A program made the position numbers and the translations under genes. Below the pieces are notes generated by a model. That model had not been told where the DNA came from, did not search any database, and saw only the letters and a list, made by a program, of their open reading frames with translations. DNA of 64,000 bases from Chryseobacterium sp. YIM B08800 (lineage in GTDB: Bacteria > Bacteroidota > Bacteroidia > Flavobacteriales > Weeksellaceae), in contig NZ_JAPDKN010000014.1 of assembly GCF_026163565.1 (NCBI RefSeq), positions 144,831-208,830 on the forward strand, in the 5' to 3' direction. Position 1 is the stretch's first letter; every line of letters begins with the position of its first letter. This document shows, piece by piece, positions 8,719 to 18,782 of the stretch.

Positions 8719-9168
8719 TTATGGAATATTTAATTCTTTAAAATAAACTTTTAATTCATTAGAGTCAATTTTAATAGGAAGATCCTTAAATTTCCATCCA
8801 TTTGAGGGAGCCTTTATATTATTGGATAATTTGTGATTATAAAGCATTATATAATTTTTAGGATGTATAGAATCATATAATAAAAGATATTTTTCACCTT
8901 TTTTTAAACTATTAGCGCAAGTTCTGTCAATTCTTTCTCCATTTATATAATACAAAAAATCCGTACCAACACCATTATTATTTTTTTGATGCCAATCACT
9001 TGTTATATAAGCAACAGTATATTTTGAATTTTTCTTTGCATCCTTTAGATTAAAATGAGATAAAAAAAATGCTAAAATAATAAATAATAATGTAGCAAAA
9101 GCAAGGATTATATGATAATTATTTTTTAACAGTCTAACGACTTTTATTATGTGTGTCATTTGCATCAT
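8719..9168 (-). CDS. Membrane-anchored hypothetical protein, candidate Rhs immunity protein
   Basis: 149 residues if started at 9168; an internal ATG at 9159 would give 146. One membrane segment (~18-40, IILAFATLLFIILAFFLSHF) is followed by a ~105-residue domain predicted to lie outside the cytoplasm. No family recognised. The start overlaps the 3' end of the large Rhs gene by 35 bases, so translation is probably coupled. In polymorphic-toxin loci the gene directly after the Rhs toxin usually encodes its immunity protein; this position is the only ground for that proposal. The Rhs tail it follows is Gly/Ala-rich and hydrophobic, which would fit a membrane-acting partner. Confidence 0.72.
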   Translation of the reverse strand: MMQMTHIIKVVRLLKNNYHIILAFATLLFIILAFFLSHFNLKDAKKNSKYTVAYITSDWHQKNNNGVGTDFLYYINGERIDRTCANSLKKGEKYLLLYDSIHPKNYIMLYNHKLSNNIKAPSNGWKFKDLPIKIDSNELKVYFKELNIP

Positions 9169-12100
9169 TTAATAATTTATCTGTGCCATTCATATAAATG
9201 CTTGGTATCAAAGTATTAGTTAAAGTATTTCCTCCTACCATTCCGGCAGCAGTCCCCAATGTTCCAGTAAATATTTTTGCAGTATTTATCGTTGCATCTT
9301 GTGGGAACCTACCATTATACAAAGAAGTGCCAAAATTATTGGCAGTATTCAGAGATAAATTTGTTAAAGCCATTTTCCCCATTGACCGAAAGCCATTTCC
9401 TCCTCCTACAAAAGTATTTATTAGTAGTTGCCTTCCGTCAATATTTTCTGCTCCTTTAAAAAAAGCTTGTGTAGATAAATCTGTAGCACCTCTTATAGCA
9501 GCTCCCTGTAAATAACTCCCAGTGGTTTGCCCCCCGAGAATACCAATTGAACTTCCTGAGCCAACTTCACCCAAGGCAGCCCAGCCTGCACCTCCTGTAA
9601 TAATGGCACTAGGTGTCAAAAGAAAACCCGCCATAAATTTACTAAAATCATCTATGGGCTTTGTATTTATGTAGCTATCTTTTGCCGTTCCACTTTCTAC
9701 AAGATTACCACCCACAGAAGCCGACCAATTTCCACCTTCTCCTAGGGTTACAGTCTTGGTCACACCTGTATCTACACCATTTTGTGCTATAGATGTTGTA
9801 TAAGTACTATTTGCATCTCCACGACCATTGGCATAAGAGACATATCCTGCATCTGTGGCTTGTTGAGCAGAAGTTATTTTACTATTATATTCCCAATTAC
9901 TTTGACCTGTTCTTCTCACCCAATCTAGTTGAGATCTACCATCAGGGTCAATAAAACGAAGAGGATTGTTTATAGCATAATTATATGGATTAAATCTTCT
10001 ATTAGTTTCCGCCAACGGATCTACAACACCCCATCTACCAATATCCGGCATATAGAATCTAGCACCATAATCATACATTCCGGTCTCTTGGAGTTCCTTC
10101 CCGTTGTACTTGTATTGATAAGAAGGATTTCCTGCCAAAGCATTATACCCTTCATGCTTCAATCCAAAAGGATAATAGTTGTTTTCTTCAAGAACTTCTA
10201 TGCTGCTTCCATTATGGAAATAACTTAATCTTGTATTTCCTAAATGGTCGCTATAACTGTAAATATACTTATTTTTTACAAAATCAAAATACCCTTCTGA
10301 AGTGGGTATAAATTGTAAGGCAGGAGAAGGAGCAGGACATCCAATGCACCAAACACCTCCTGTTTCCAAAACATATTGAAAACCATTAAGGTAATCCGTT
10401 GATGTCCCTAAAGTGCTTATATTCCCCATAAAATCTAATTTATAGTATGAGAAATTTTTTCTAAGCTTTGTTCCGTCTGCGCTATACAGATAAGATGTGT
10501 TGTTGCCAAACGGACTTTTATTATTGTTCGTAACAATATTGTTAGGCAGGTTTAAAAAGTTATAGTCAATCTTAGTGAGTCCTTTATCCGGATGTTTATT
10601 CATATTCCCATTCAGATCGTATGTAATTGTCCCTCCACCACCGGGATATCCAGAGTAATTTTGAGCTGCATCTGAAATAGAACTAAGCCTATTGCCATCA
10701 TAAATATAAGTAAGATCATCAATAGTTAAAGAAGTCGTTTGAGAAGCGGGAGGTTTTCCTGTTCGTGTTAGTTTAGTGATATTACCATTTAAGTCATAAT
10801 TGTAGTACTCATTAAAGTTTCCAGCCCATACAATTGAAGAATTAGGTTCTAAATAATAACCACCTGTAAGCCTATTAAGAGAATCATACATATAAACATA
10901 TCTTCTCAATACATTGTCATTTTGAGTTGCCCAATCTATTTCCGAAATGTTACCATTGTATCTTTGAGTCCAATAGTCAGTTGATGGCAAATTATAACTC
11001 ATTTTATAACCAAATAAATCATTTCCCAAATTTGCAGGATTATTGATCTGTGTCATCCAGCCTCGGATGTTGTATTGATAATCTACAGTCTGCAGACCAT
11101 TGCCTAAGACTGTACCACCCACTTTTTTGTATTCCAACTGTGAAAGTTCATTATACTTGTTCTGAGCAAGATATTCCACAGCATTGTTATCAACCTTATG
11201 GGTATGGGTTAATAATCTATTCTGATGATCATAAGTGAAATTTTCGGTAATCACTCTTTCGGTATCACTATCCAGTCTTTTGTGTCTGGTAATTGCCATC
11301 TTTGGAGTTCCCGAAAAATCAAGCTCAGATTCTGTTTTCGTATAACCTCCTAAATGATTAATAGAATGTGTTCCGATTGCTCTTCCTTTGGTATCATACC
11401 AAGTGTAATTTTTTGTCCAATTGTCATCTTCAATATTTTTCACATAAGAAGCCACTGGTAAACTTTTGGTACTTATATTTGAGTTTTGAGCATCCTGTGA
11501 AAGAACATTTTGCCCTAAAATCTGAGTTGGGATTGCAGGAGTTCCTATAGGATAGGTGTCGTAATAGTTGACCGATAATATACTTTCTATATTCTGAGGA
11601 TATGCAGTATTGGCGTAATAGATTTGTAAACCACTCTGAGTGTATGTTCCCGCAGTTTCTATATTTGTTCCGTAGGTGTTCGTAATCCACGATTGTACCG
11701 CATTTCTGTTTCCGTTATCAATTGCTATTCCTGTATATAGAATTCTTCCAAACTTATCATATTTTGTAAAAAACCATTTATTCAAGAGCTTCTGGTTGGC
11801 ATCTTGTGTTGCGACCAGTCGGTCGGCTTTATCATACACCATATATTCCCAGCCTTTTCCGGGAAGCTTTTTTTCTACCAACCGGTTTCTGCCGTCATAA
11901 CGGTACTGGTAACAGAAATCGTTTAAAATATCACTTGGTATTTCCTCATCACTTCCTGCACCATATTCCTCAAGAAATGCAAAAGCTGCTTTAGGTGGTA
12001 CTACTATGGCTAACTGATTGTATTCGTTATATATATAATAGGTGTCGGCATTCTCGGTTGCACTCAATACTTTTCTAACAAGTATGGTTTGTCCTTGCCC

Positions 12101-12736
12101 GTTTTTAAATTCAATGGTTTTATTTCCATCTTCATCTGTTACCGTATTTTTATAAAGCTGTGCCGTTCCATAGAAGACATTAAGAGATGTTCTTGCGATC
12201 GTCTTTGTCGCATTCTCAAGCCAGGTTGTCGTTGTAACAAAATTCCCGACACGATCAGCTGTTCCGTCATTGGCATCATAATCAAATTTTACAGGTTTTG
12301 CTGTCCAATCATTACCCACCTGAATCTGTTGTTGAATTCTGTCTAATGGTGAATTTTCCAATATTCTTTCTGAATAAATTTTTTCTGAACCGTAAATATC
12401 TGGATTAGAAGCAATATCCAACGGCGCTGTAAAGATGCTTCCATTAGCTGAAAAACCTTGAGGTACAGGAAGATAATCTTTCACCTGCCTACCGAAAGCA
12501 TCGTATTCAATATGCGTTACCACATCATTTCCAAGTGGGGATGCTTTGATATTAACAATCTGTTTTCGTCTACCCAAACCATCGAAATACTGAACCGTTT
12601 CTGCTGTTTTTGAAGCCGTAGTCCCATAATAATCCAGATATGTTTTTGTGTCAACGTAATTTTCTGTCGGGCTCAATTGTCCGTAAACTAAACCCGACAA
12701 CAGTAAAGTTCCTATGGGGATAAGTATTTTTTTCAT
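9134..12736 (-). CDS. DUF6443/RHS repeat-associated core protein with variable C-terminal tail
   Basis: A 1200-residue secreted protein. A signal peptide (~1-19) is followed by a DUF6443-type N-terminal domain (~25-150, with YFDGLGRRKQ), many YD/RHS repeats (~190-840, e.g. YRYDGRNRLVEKKLPGKGW and YDLNGNMNKHPDKG), and the Rhs core (~840-935, [17 protein letters not shown] starting at residue 887). The last ~265 residues after FIDPDGR are unlike the orphan tip at 7450-7997, as expected for a swappable tip. The tail is rich in Gly, Ala, Thr and Ser with several hydrophobic stretches (FMAGFLLTPSAIITGGAGW) and no toxin motif I recognise. The gene starts 9 bases after the preceding YD gene in one operon. 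Confidence 0.9.
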   Translation of the reverse strand: MKKILIPIGTLLLSGLVYGQLSPTENYVDTKTYLDYYGTTASKTAETVQYFDGLGRRKQIVNIKASPLGNDVVTHIEYDAFGRQVKDYLPVPQGFSANGSIFTAPLDIASNPDIYGSEKIYSERILENSPLDRIQQQIQVGNDWTAKPVKFDYDANDGTADRVGNFVTTTTWLENATKTIARTSLNVFYGTAQLYKNTVTDEDGNKTIEFKNGQGQTILVRKVLSATENADTYYIYNEYNQLAIVVPPKAAFAFLEEYGAGSDEEIPSDILNDFCYQYRYDGRNRLVEKKLPGKGWEYMVYDKADRLVATQDANQKLLNKWFFTKYDKFGRILYTGIAIDNGNRNAVQSWITNTYGTNIETAGTYTQSGLQIYYANTAYPQNIESILSVNYYDTYPIGTPAIPTQILGQNVLSQDAQNSNISTKSLPVASYVKNIEDDNWTKNYTWYDTKGRAIGTHSINHLGGYTKTESELDFSGTPKMAITRHKRLDSDTERVITENFTYDHQNRLLTHTHKVDNNAVEYLAQNKYNELSQLEYKKVGGTVLGNGLQTVDYQYNIRGWMTQINNPANLGNDLFGYKMSYNLPSTDYWTQRYNGNISEIDWATQNDNVLRRYVYMYDSLNRLTGGYYLEPNSSIVWAGNFNEYYNYDLNGNITKLTRTGKPPASQTTSLTIDDLTYIYDGNRLSSISDAAQNYSGYPGGGGTITYDLNGNMNKHPDKGLTKIDYNFLNLPNNIVTNNNKSPFGNNTSYLYSADGTKLRKNFSYYKLDFMGNISTLGTSTDYLNGFQYVLETGGVWCIGCPAPSPALQFIPTSEGYFDFVKNKYIYSYSDHLGNTRLSYFHNGSSIEVLEENNYYPFGLKHEGYNALAGNPSYQYKYNGKELQETGMYDYGARFYMPDIGRWGVVDPLAETNRRFNPYNYAINNPLRFIDPDGRSQLDWVRRTGQSNWEYNSKITSAQQATDAGYVSYANGRGDANSTYTTSIAQNGVDTGVTKTVTLGEGGNWSASVGGNLVESGTAKDSYINTKPIDDFSKFMAGFLLTPSAIITGGAGWAALGEVGSGSSIGILGGQTTGSYLQGAAIRGATDLSTQAFFKGAENIDGRQLLINTFVGGGNGFRSMGKMALTNLSLNTANNFGTSLYNGRFPQDATINTAKIFTGTLGTAAGMVGGNTLTNTLIPSIYMNGTDKLLNDANDTHNKSR

Positions 12737-12745
12737 ATTTATGTT

Positions 12746-15700
12746 TTATGGTTTGTAGTTGTACTTGAATTCTTTTATGATTTTACCGTTAACATCTTTG
12801 ATATTTTCTAATCTGTTGGCAGAATCGTATTTATAAATCTCTCTGACCCCAGAAGGAGGAGTAATGCTTGTCACTCCAACCAGTGGATCATAGGTATAGG
12901 TAGAGATTTGTGCATTTTGCAATGCAGGAAGTTTTCTGAAAGTATCTAATTTTCCTATTAAAGTCTGCTCAGTACCCGCATCAATATCACCATTTGAAGC
13001 CGAAATAATATCTGCTGCCAATGCGCTTGCTACAGAATATGATACACCCGTTACTTTTGCGATAGGCTGGGTAGAATTGTAACCCCAAATAATAGATGTT
13101 ACAACACCATTTTTTGTCGTGTATTGTAAGATATTTCCTTTAGAGTCGTACTGATCATAAGTAATTTCTGTAGTAGAAATTGTAGGATTTTGAAGATCTG
13201 AGGATAATATTAAGGTTGGAAATAAGTTTGAAGGATTATCATATTTTGTTTCTGTTTGAGAGAGTATTTTTCCCGCATCTAAATCGTTCTTCTTCTTAAC
13301 CACTATTGTTTCCAATGGAATACCAACAATATTAGCATTAATTAATGGTATGTTATTTTTTTCAAACGAATATTGATATTTCGTTTCAGTTATAGAGGCA
13401 TCAGGATACGAAACTTTTGAGGTTAATAAATTTCCTCTACCAATATTATTATCAAAAGCAGAAACATATTCATTTTCTGTTTTGGAAGATAAAACTTGGC
13501 CATTTAAATATTGTTTTTTTATAATTACCGAAACTCCTGGGTTATAAGTTGGATAAATTGTTCTGTAAATTAAGTTATAAATTGAAAAGGGATAACCTGC
13601 TGTATTCTGAACTCCATTGGTATAAGGGTTTATAAAAGGAAGCGGATTAAAATATTGGAAATAATAATTACTTATGGGGTTCAATGCACTAGTATTATTC
13701 ATCTGTCCAATATATCCTTCAGTCATTGTATGATCATATATACAACCCCACATTAAATCTTTCTGAGCAATTTGATAATCATAATTTTCTTCTGATACAA
13801 GGGAAAAAGTGTTATTATACGAATAATTTGAAATTGTTTTTAGTAAACCATTTTTTACGCCTATTTCATCTTTTACCTCAAATGGTTTATAATCAAATGT
13901 ATAGTCTCTAAAGTATGCTATATTATTAACTGTCTTGTGTGGTTTAATACTAAATGAATTTAAGTTACTAAAAGCACTTAACATTGGAAAATTCATTGGT
14001 TCTTGAAAATTTGGCTTAGGCGGCTTAATGCCCTTTCCTAATGCATAAACATTATATACAAGAGTTGGAGATATATAATAACTGTACGTTTTTTTTATCT
14101 TCTCTGAAGTCACCAAATTTTCATCTATTTCCTCAACATTTTCGTATCCTATATAATCATTTTCATATAATGCCATATTTCTAATTAGCACATATCCATT
14201 CATACCATTAAGATCTGGGTTACTAGGGCTATTTCCTGCTTGAAAATATTCTAAAGATCTTTTCTTTCTGAAATCAAATAAACTAGGTCTTTTTAATAAA
14301 TATCCAGAAGAGTGGTTCTCAACGATACCATCATTGTTAGTATCTTCTACATAATGATAATTAAAATCCTTTTTGTAAACTCCTCCATTATTGTCATCTG
14401 TTAAAATTGTTTTTATCCTTAGACCTCCTATATAATTATATAAATTACCATTTATATTATTGTTTTGATAAATCGAATATTTATTTGCATTACTGTCATT
14501 AACAAAAGATTTTTTTGGATTATAGGTATTATTTTCATATTGTAAAGTAGTAGATCCTTTTGTAGGATAAATTATCTTCTTCAGTGATAACGCATTAGTA
14601 TAAAGCGGATTAACATCTCTATTTGCTCCGGGTATTGATAAGAGAATTTCTGATCCCGTTCGGAAAATATTGTTTTTAGGGAAATCGTACCCAATTGCAT
14701 TACCTTCAGCTTCCGGTACTGTTATAGAAAAGGCAGGAAAAAGATTTTGATTAGTTGCAACACCATTGAAGTAGCCCCAATAATCTATTGCCGTAGAATT
14801 CTTTGCAGGTATAAATTCATCATTGTATTGAAACTGTTGTGTATTTATAGTCTGATTATCTTTATCTAAAAAGTCAATTGATGTAAACTTTAGTCTCTTA
14901 TTTAAATAATCTTGTCTATTCGAAAACCCAACCTGATTTTGTTGCCATTCACCTAAATCTGTAAGTATCGAAGTGAAATTTGTATTAAAATAATCCTGAT
15001 TTAGTTTTATCTTATTGATTAATTTGTTGTTCAAATCATAAATACTAATTTCTACTATTTTTTTGTCATTATAAATATCGGTTCTTGTATCATAAGTAAA
15101 GATGATATATCCTGATGAGAAAACTATTTTCTTAATTAGTTTACAGGTAAACCATTTTAAGCCTTCATACACTTTTAGTTCGCCAAATGGAAATGTAGTA
15201 TTGACGTAGTTACCATCATAAAAATCAATTGGCATCCCTGCATAGTCATACAAATTATAACTCGGTGATGATTGAAGTGTTTCATAAGTGAATTTTATTT
15301 CTTTACCATCTTTTGTTTTAATTTTAGAAACATACCATGCATTATCAGTTTTTGTTATGTTTGAACCTTGAAATGTTAAAGATTCAAAATCGTTGAATGT
15401 ATATACATTTCCCTTCTTATCGGTTACCTTCATTTTCTTCATTGTGGGTTGGCCTACATTATTTAAAGAATCAAGAATTTCAATTTTTAAATTATCTTGA
15501 ATCTTTTCTAATACAGCTGTTTTATTTCGTTTAAAAATAAAACGACCTGAATAATTAGGCAAATTATAAAAATAGTCATCTGGCTGAAAATCAGTATTAT
15601 CTTTTATTCTGTCTGCTTGAATGTAATTTTCAAGTTTATAATCAGTTGGCCACAATCTCGTGTCTAATCCTAATTTTAAATAATCGGTAGGAATTGCATA

Positions 15701-16120
15701 ATATCCAATTAAGTCCGGAACATAACTTCCATCATTTGCCTTAGAATTAAAGTATTTACCATTTAGTTGTCCGTATCCACCTATAAAATCATCTTGACCG
15801 TTAATTGACCTGCTGATTAATCCAGGGAATCCTAATGACCATCCTAAGCCCACTCTCGATGCTTCTTCTCTGACTTTTATACCTCTGGAACTGTAGTCTA
15901 AAGAAATGGGAAATTCAAAATCACCTTCTTTGATAGTGTATATCGGAATGGTAACATTTGCCAAACCAGAATATGGTGTTACAGGAACCTGCCCATAAGT
16001 TTGCATTTTAGTAACATCAGGTGATGTTGGATATGTTATTGGAGCATAGTTATTTGCTGATTGTCCATATATAATCCCGCATAATAATATATAAAATAAT
16101 AAAATTTGTTTCTTCATCAT
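12746..16120 (-). CDS. Large secreted YD/RHS-repeat protein
   Basis: 1124 residues with a signal peptide (FYILLCGIIYGQS). The N-terminal part (~25-110) has the pattern PVTPYSGLANVTIPIY, then LDYSSRGIKVREEASRVGLGW. This resembles the N-terminal region found in flavobacterial RHS shell proteins. The middle is a long beta-rich region, and YD repeats become obvious near the C-terminus (TYTYDPLVGVTSI, IYKYDSANRLENI). There is no Rhs core signature, so this is probably a partner that builds part of the shell or capsule, not the toxin carrier. It starts 2 bases after the T9SS-sorted gene and ends 9 bases before the core-containing Rhs gene. Confidence 0.85.
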   Translation of the reverse strand: MMKKQILLFYILLCGIIYGQSANNYAPITYPTSPDVTKMQTYGQVPVTPYSGLANVTIPIYTIKEGDFEFPISLDYSSRGIKVREEASRVGLGWSLGFPGLISRSINGQDDFIGGYGQLNGKYFNSKANDGSYVPDLIGYYAIPTDYLKLGLDTRLWPTDYKLENYIQADRIKDNTDFQPDDYFYNLPNYSGRFIFKRNKTAVLEKIQDNLKIEILDSLNNVGQPTMKKMKVTDKKGNVYTFNDFESLTFQGSNITKTDNAWYVSKIKTKDGKEIKFTYETLQSSPSYNLYDYAGMPIDFYDGNYVNTTFPFGELKVYEGLKWFTCKLIKKIVFSSGYIIFTYDTRTDIYNDKKIVEISIYDLNNKLINKIKLNQDYFNTNFTSILTDLGEWQQNQVGFSNRQDYLNKRLKFTSIDFLDKDNQTINTQQFQYNDEFIPAKNSTAIDYWGYFNGVATNQNLFPAFSITVPEAEGNAIGYDFPKNNIFRTGSEILLSIPGANRDVNPLYTNALSLKKIIYPTKGSTTLQYENNTYNPKKSFVNDSNANKYSIYQNNNINGNLYNYIGGLRIKTILTDDNNGGVYKKDFNYHYVEDTNNDGIVENHSSGYLLKRPSLFDFRKKRSLEYFQAGNSPSNPDLNGMNGYVLIRNMALYENDYIGYENVEEIDENLVTSEKIKKTYSYYISPTLVYNVYALGKGIKPPKPNFQEPMNFPMLSAFSNLNSFSIKPHKTVNNIAYFRDYTFDYKPFEVKDEIGVKNGLLKTISNYSYNNTFSLVSEENYDYQIAQKDLMWGCIYDHTMTEGYIGQMNNTSALNPISNYYFQYFNPLPFINPYTNGVQNTAGYPFSIYNLIYRTIYPTYNPGVSVIIKKQYLNGQVLSSKTENEYVSAFDNNIGRGNLLTSKVSYPDASITETKYQYSFEKNNIPLINANIVGIPLETIVVKKKNDLDAGKILSQTETKYDNPSNLFPTLILSSDLQNPTISTTEITYDQYDSKGNILQYTTKNGVVTSIIWGYNSTQPIAKVTGVSYSVASALAADIISASNGDIDAGTEQTLIGKLDTFRKLPALQNAQISTYTYDPLVGVTSITPPSGVREIYKYDSANRLENIKDVNGKIIKEFKYNYKP

Positions 16121-16122
16121 GT

Positions 16123-17721
16123 TTATTTTTTAATTAATTTAGCATTCGCAGTTTTCTCAGTATCCGTTTTTATCACAATCAGATATGCTCCCTGAATTAA
16201 ATTCTGCGTGTTAATCTTCGTTACTTTATTCTTTGTTTTCAAGCTTTGAAGCTGTCTTCCTCCCATGTCATACAATGTGATATCTGCTTCTTTAAAATCA
16301 AATCCTATTTCCACATAAGCATAATAAGACACCGGATTCGGATAAATCTTAATATTCTGTTTCTCGATTAGCTGATCAATCTGAGAATCACCAAGCTTTA
16401 CAATCTTCCAATTCTCTTTTCCGAGTTCTTCAGCACTTGTTCCGGCAAGCACGATAGAACCATCCTTATTCATTTTCAGATCAGAAAGTCTTTCCTCTTT
16501 CTTTCTCGATTCTCCTTTTATATATTTTCGCCATTGTTCATTTCCATCATTATCAATATAAAGCATCCAAAATGTTTCATCCCCAGCTTCAATTCTTCCT
16601 TCAGCCTGAGTGTAACCACCAAGTAAAACTCCTTTTGAATTTTTACCATCTCCAGTGTTAATCACATTCATACCCATCAGAATATCACGGTTTTTAAAAT
16701 TGTAAGATTTCTGCCATTGCTCTTCCCCCTTTGTATTTAAAGAAATGAGCCAGATATCTGTTCCTTCTTCAATTCCTACTGTTTTATTTCCTGATTTCTC
16801 AGATCTCGATTCTCCGCCAATAATATATCCTGAAGAAGTAAAGGCCATTGATCTCAAATGATCATCACCTTTACCTCCGAAATTCTTTTCCCATTCTATT
16901 TTGTTGTCTTTGCTGAGTTTGACCACCCAATAATCACCTTCTCCAAAGTTTTCTGTAGTTTTTGCAGTAAATTGTGTAGTAACAGAATTTTCTTTATCAT
17001 CATTCTTTACCGTTTTATTTCCTGTCGTGGAATTACTTCTGGAGTAAATACCCAACAACGCTCCTCCATCAGGCGTAGGAATCATCTTTTCTGCTTCATC
17101 TAATCCTCTTCCGCCTAAAATTAATTCTGAAAGAACTTTTCCGTTTTTGTCAAGTCTTGTTACCGTTACATCTTTTGAGCCGAATCCATTGGCTGCATTT
17201 TGAATATTTCCTGCCACCATAAAACCAAAATCAGCGGTCTGAATCACGGATCTTGCTTCTTCATCCTGTGATGTGCCTAAAGTTTTTTGCCACAATTCAT
17301 CTCCGAATTCATTAATTCTGATCAACCAGATATCAGATCCTCCTTTAGAAGCCTCTTTTTTGTCTAAACCTTTTCCTGAAAAAGAAGTTCCTGCCAGAAG
17401 AAATCCTCCTTCCTGAGTTGAAACCGTTGCCGATAAAAAGTCATGATTATGTCCCGAGAAATACTTTTCCCAGACTTCTTCTCCTTGTTGATTCAGTTTG
17501 ATTAAATGAAAATCGTAACCGTTGTTTTGTTTGTTTTCAGTAGTAAGTTTCTTGGATTGAATCGAGCTGCCTGTAATCAGATACTGCTGATCGACTGTTG
17601 TGGTGACTTGCGAGAGAAAATCCTGAGTAGAGGATTTAATATCTTTCTGCCATACTACATCTTGGGCAAAAAAAATTGTGGCAGTACCCAGAAGTACTGC
17701 ACCAAAATAGATTTTTTTCAT
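16123..17721 (-). CDS. T9SS type A sorting domain protein with repeated WxxKxLGG-type units
   Basis: 532 residues. A signal peptide (MKKIYFGAVLLGTATIFFAQ) is followed by ~440 residues of repeated beta units of the form DIWLI-x-G-x-E-W-Q-K (WLIRINEFGDELWQKTLG, VVKLSKDNKIEWEKNFGG). The last ~75 residues are a type A sorting domain (KIYPNPVSYYAYVEI to the C-terminal KLIKK), which directs export through the type IX secretion system. It is first in the operon, ahead of two YD/RHS proteins, so it may be the surface or export partner of the Rhs proteins. That link is inferred from gene order only. Confidence 0.9.
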   Translation of the reverse strand: MKKIYFGAVLLGTATIFFAQDVVWQKDIKSSTQDFLSQVTTTVDQQYLITGSSIQSKKLTTENKQNNGYDFHLIKLNQQGEEVWEKYFSGHNHDFLSATVSTQEGGFLLAGTSFSGKGLDKKEASKGGSDIWLIRINEFGDELWQKTLGTSQDEEARSVIQTADFGFMVAGNIQNAANGFGSKDVTVTRLDKNGKVLSELILGGRGLDEAEKMIPTPDGGALLGIYSRSNSTTGNKTVKNDDKENSVTTQFTAKTTENFGEGDYWVVKLSKDNKIEWEKNFGGKGDDHLRSMAFTSSGYIIGGESRSEKSGNKTVGIEEGTDIWLISLNTKGEEQWQKSYNFKNRDILMGMNVINTGDGKNSKGVLLGGYTQAEGRIEAGDETFWMLYIDNDGNEQWRKYIKGESRKKEERLSDLKMNKDGSIVLAGTSAEELGKENWKIVKLGDSQIDQLIEKQNIKIYPNPVSYYAYVEIGFDFKEADITLYDMGGRQLQSLKTKNKVTKINTQNLIQGAYLIVIKTDTEKTANAKLIKK

Positions 17722-17916
17722 GATTTGGTTGTTGTTAGAATATGTTATCTATCAAATATACAATGTTTTAACGCAATCTATTTTCTAACAAATGAAGCTT
17801 AATAATGTTTTATGATTATGTAATTTTTAATCATAACTTTTTACAAAAATGATATTAAAGAATTATTTTCCAAATATTATATTTTTCATAAAAAAATAAC
17901 AATTTAAGACGTATGA

Positions 17917-17963
17917 TTTTTGTTGAATATTTTATTTAGTTTAAATAAAATATTCAACAAAAA
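17917..17963. repeat. 22-base perfect inverted repeat
   Basis: The arms 17917-17938 and 17942-17963 are exactly complementary around a 3-base loop (core TTGTTGAATATT facing AATATTCAACAA). It is about 200 bases upstream of the Rhs operon start. It ends in T or A runs on both sides, so it could act as a bidirectional terminator or a cruciform. Confidence 0.75.
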
Positions 17964-18526
17964 CGTTAAAAAAAATGCTATAAAGAAGTACTTTCCGGAA
18001 TACCTACCTTCTAAAAATAATTATCTATGTTTTTTTATCTGCGTAAAAAAATACAACAGGATTCAAAACCTGTATATAAAAGTTACAGCTTACATAAAAA
18101 TACTTTTTATAATTTCTTCTTGAGAAGTGAAAAAGATAAAATCATTTTTTAAAAGTTCATTTCATAGCTCTAAAAAACCAGTGCTTTTGTACAGCAACCT
18201 AAGTTGGTATCAAATAAAAATGAGTACTGCTCACTCATTCTAATTTTAACCCTATATAAAAATTACGCACGTTTTCTTATGTCCAGCGTTTATTTTACGC
18301 ATTCTTAAATGATAGGAGATGCGTAAAAGCAATATAGGTTATTAATATAGCTGAGTAAATGAATGTAAGTCAGTCTTTTTTCTTTCCTATCAATCGGTTC
18401 TTTTTCCTTTTAACCGCAATAATAATTAATAAAAAAATCAAACCACTGATTGTCAGGTGATTTAAATAATAGTTTGATATTTTCAGAGCTCTAAAAAATA
18501 AGTGAATTTATGTAGCAAGATGTGTC

Positions 18527-18564
18527 TTTGTACGTACAAACTTTTCAAGTTGTACCTACAAAGA
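18527..18564. promoter_or_regulatory. TTTGTACGTACAAA palindrome with neighbouring half-copy
   Basis: A perfect 14-base palindrome at 18527-18540 is followed by the related TTGTACCTACAA about 10 bases on. It lies ~240 bases upstream of a small basic protein that could bind DNA. An operator role is a guess. Confidence 0.35.
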
Positions 18565-18782
18565 GGATCTTGCTTTTTTGCAAAAAGGGTAAAAAACTTC
18601 GGAACTCAGTTTTACTCTTTGAAACTTTATTTTAAGATTTCAAATCAGTTCAGATTATTCTTTTTTAATCTTAAAAGAAAATACAAATTTCAAAATGATC
18701 TTGTTTAAATTTAATTACTTGTTAATTATTGGTTTATGTGAATTTAAAACTCATTTTGTCTGAAAATTATTAATCAAAATAT

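Larger units (their letters stand above)
17722..18782. other. Gene-free kilobase with palindromes
   Basis: No convincing coding sequence in 1061 bases; the short open frames are Lys/Phe-rich and lack family features. It holds the long hairpin at 17917-17963, an AATGAGT/ACTCATT inverted pair near 18219-18239 and a TTTGTACGTACAAA palindrome at 18527-18540. It separates the start of the Rhs operon from small plus-strand genes, so it should also contain the operon's promoter. Confidence 0.6.

Noticed and set aside
17920..18123. Open frame of 67 codons and another at 18502-18708
   Set aside because: Both are Lys/Phe-rich low-complexity translations of AT-rich DNA, the first starting inside the long hairpin. 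No start context or family support.
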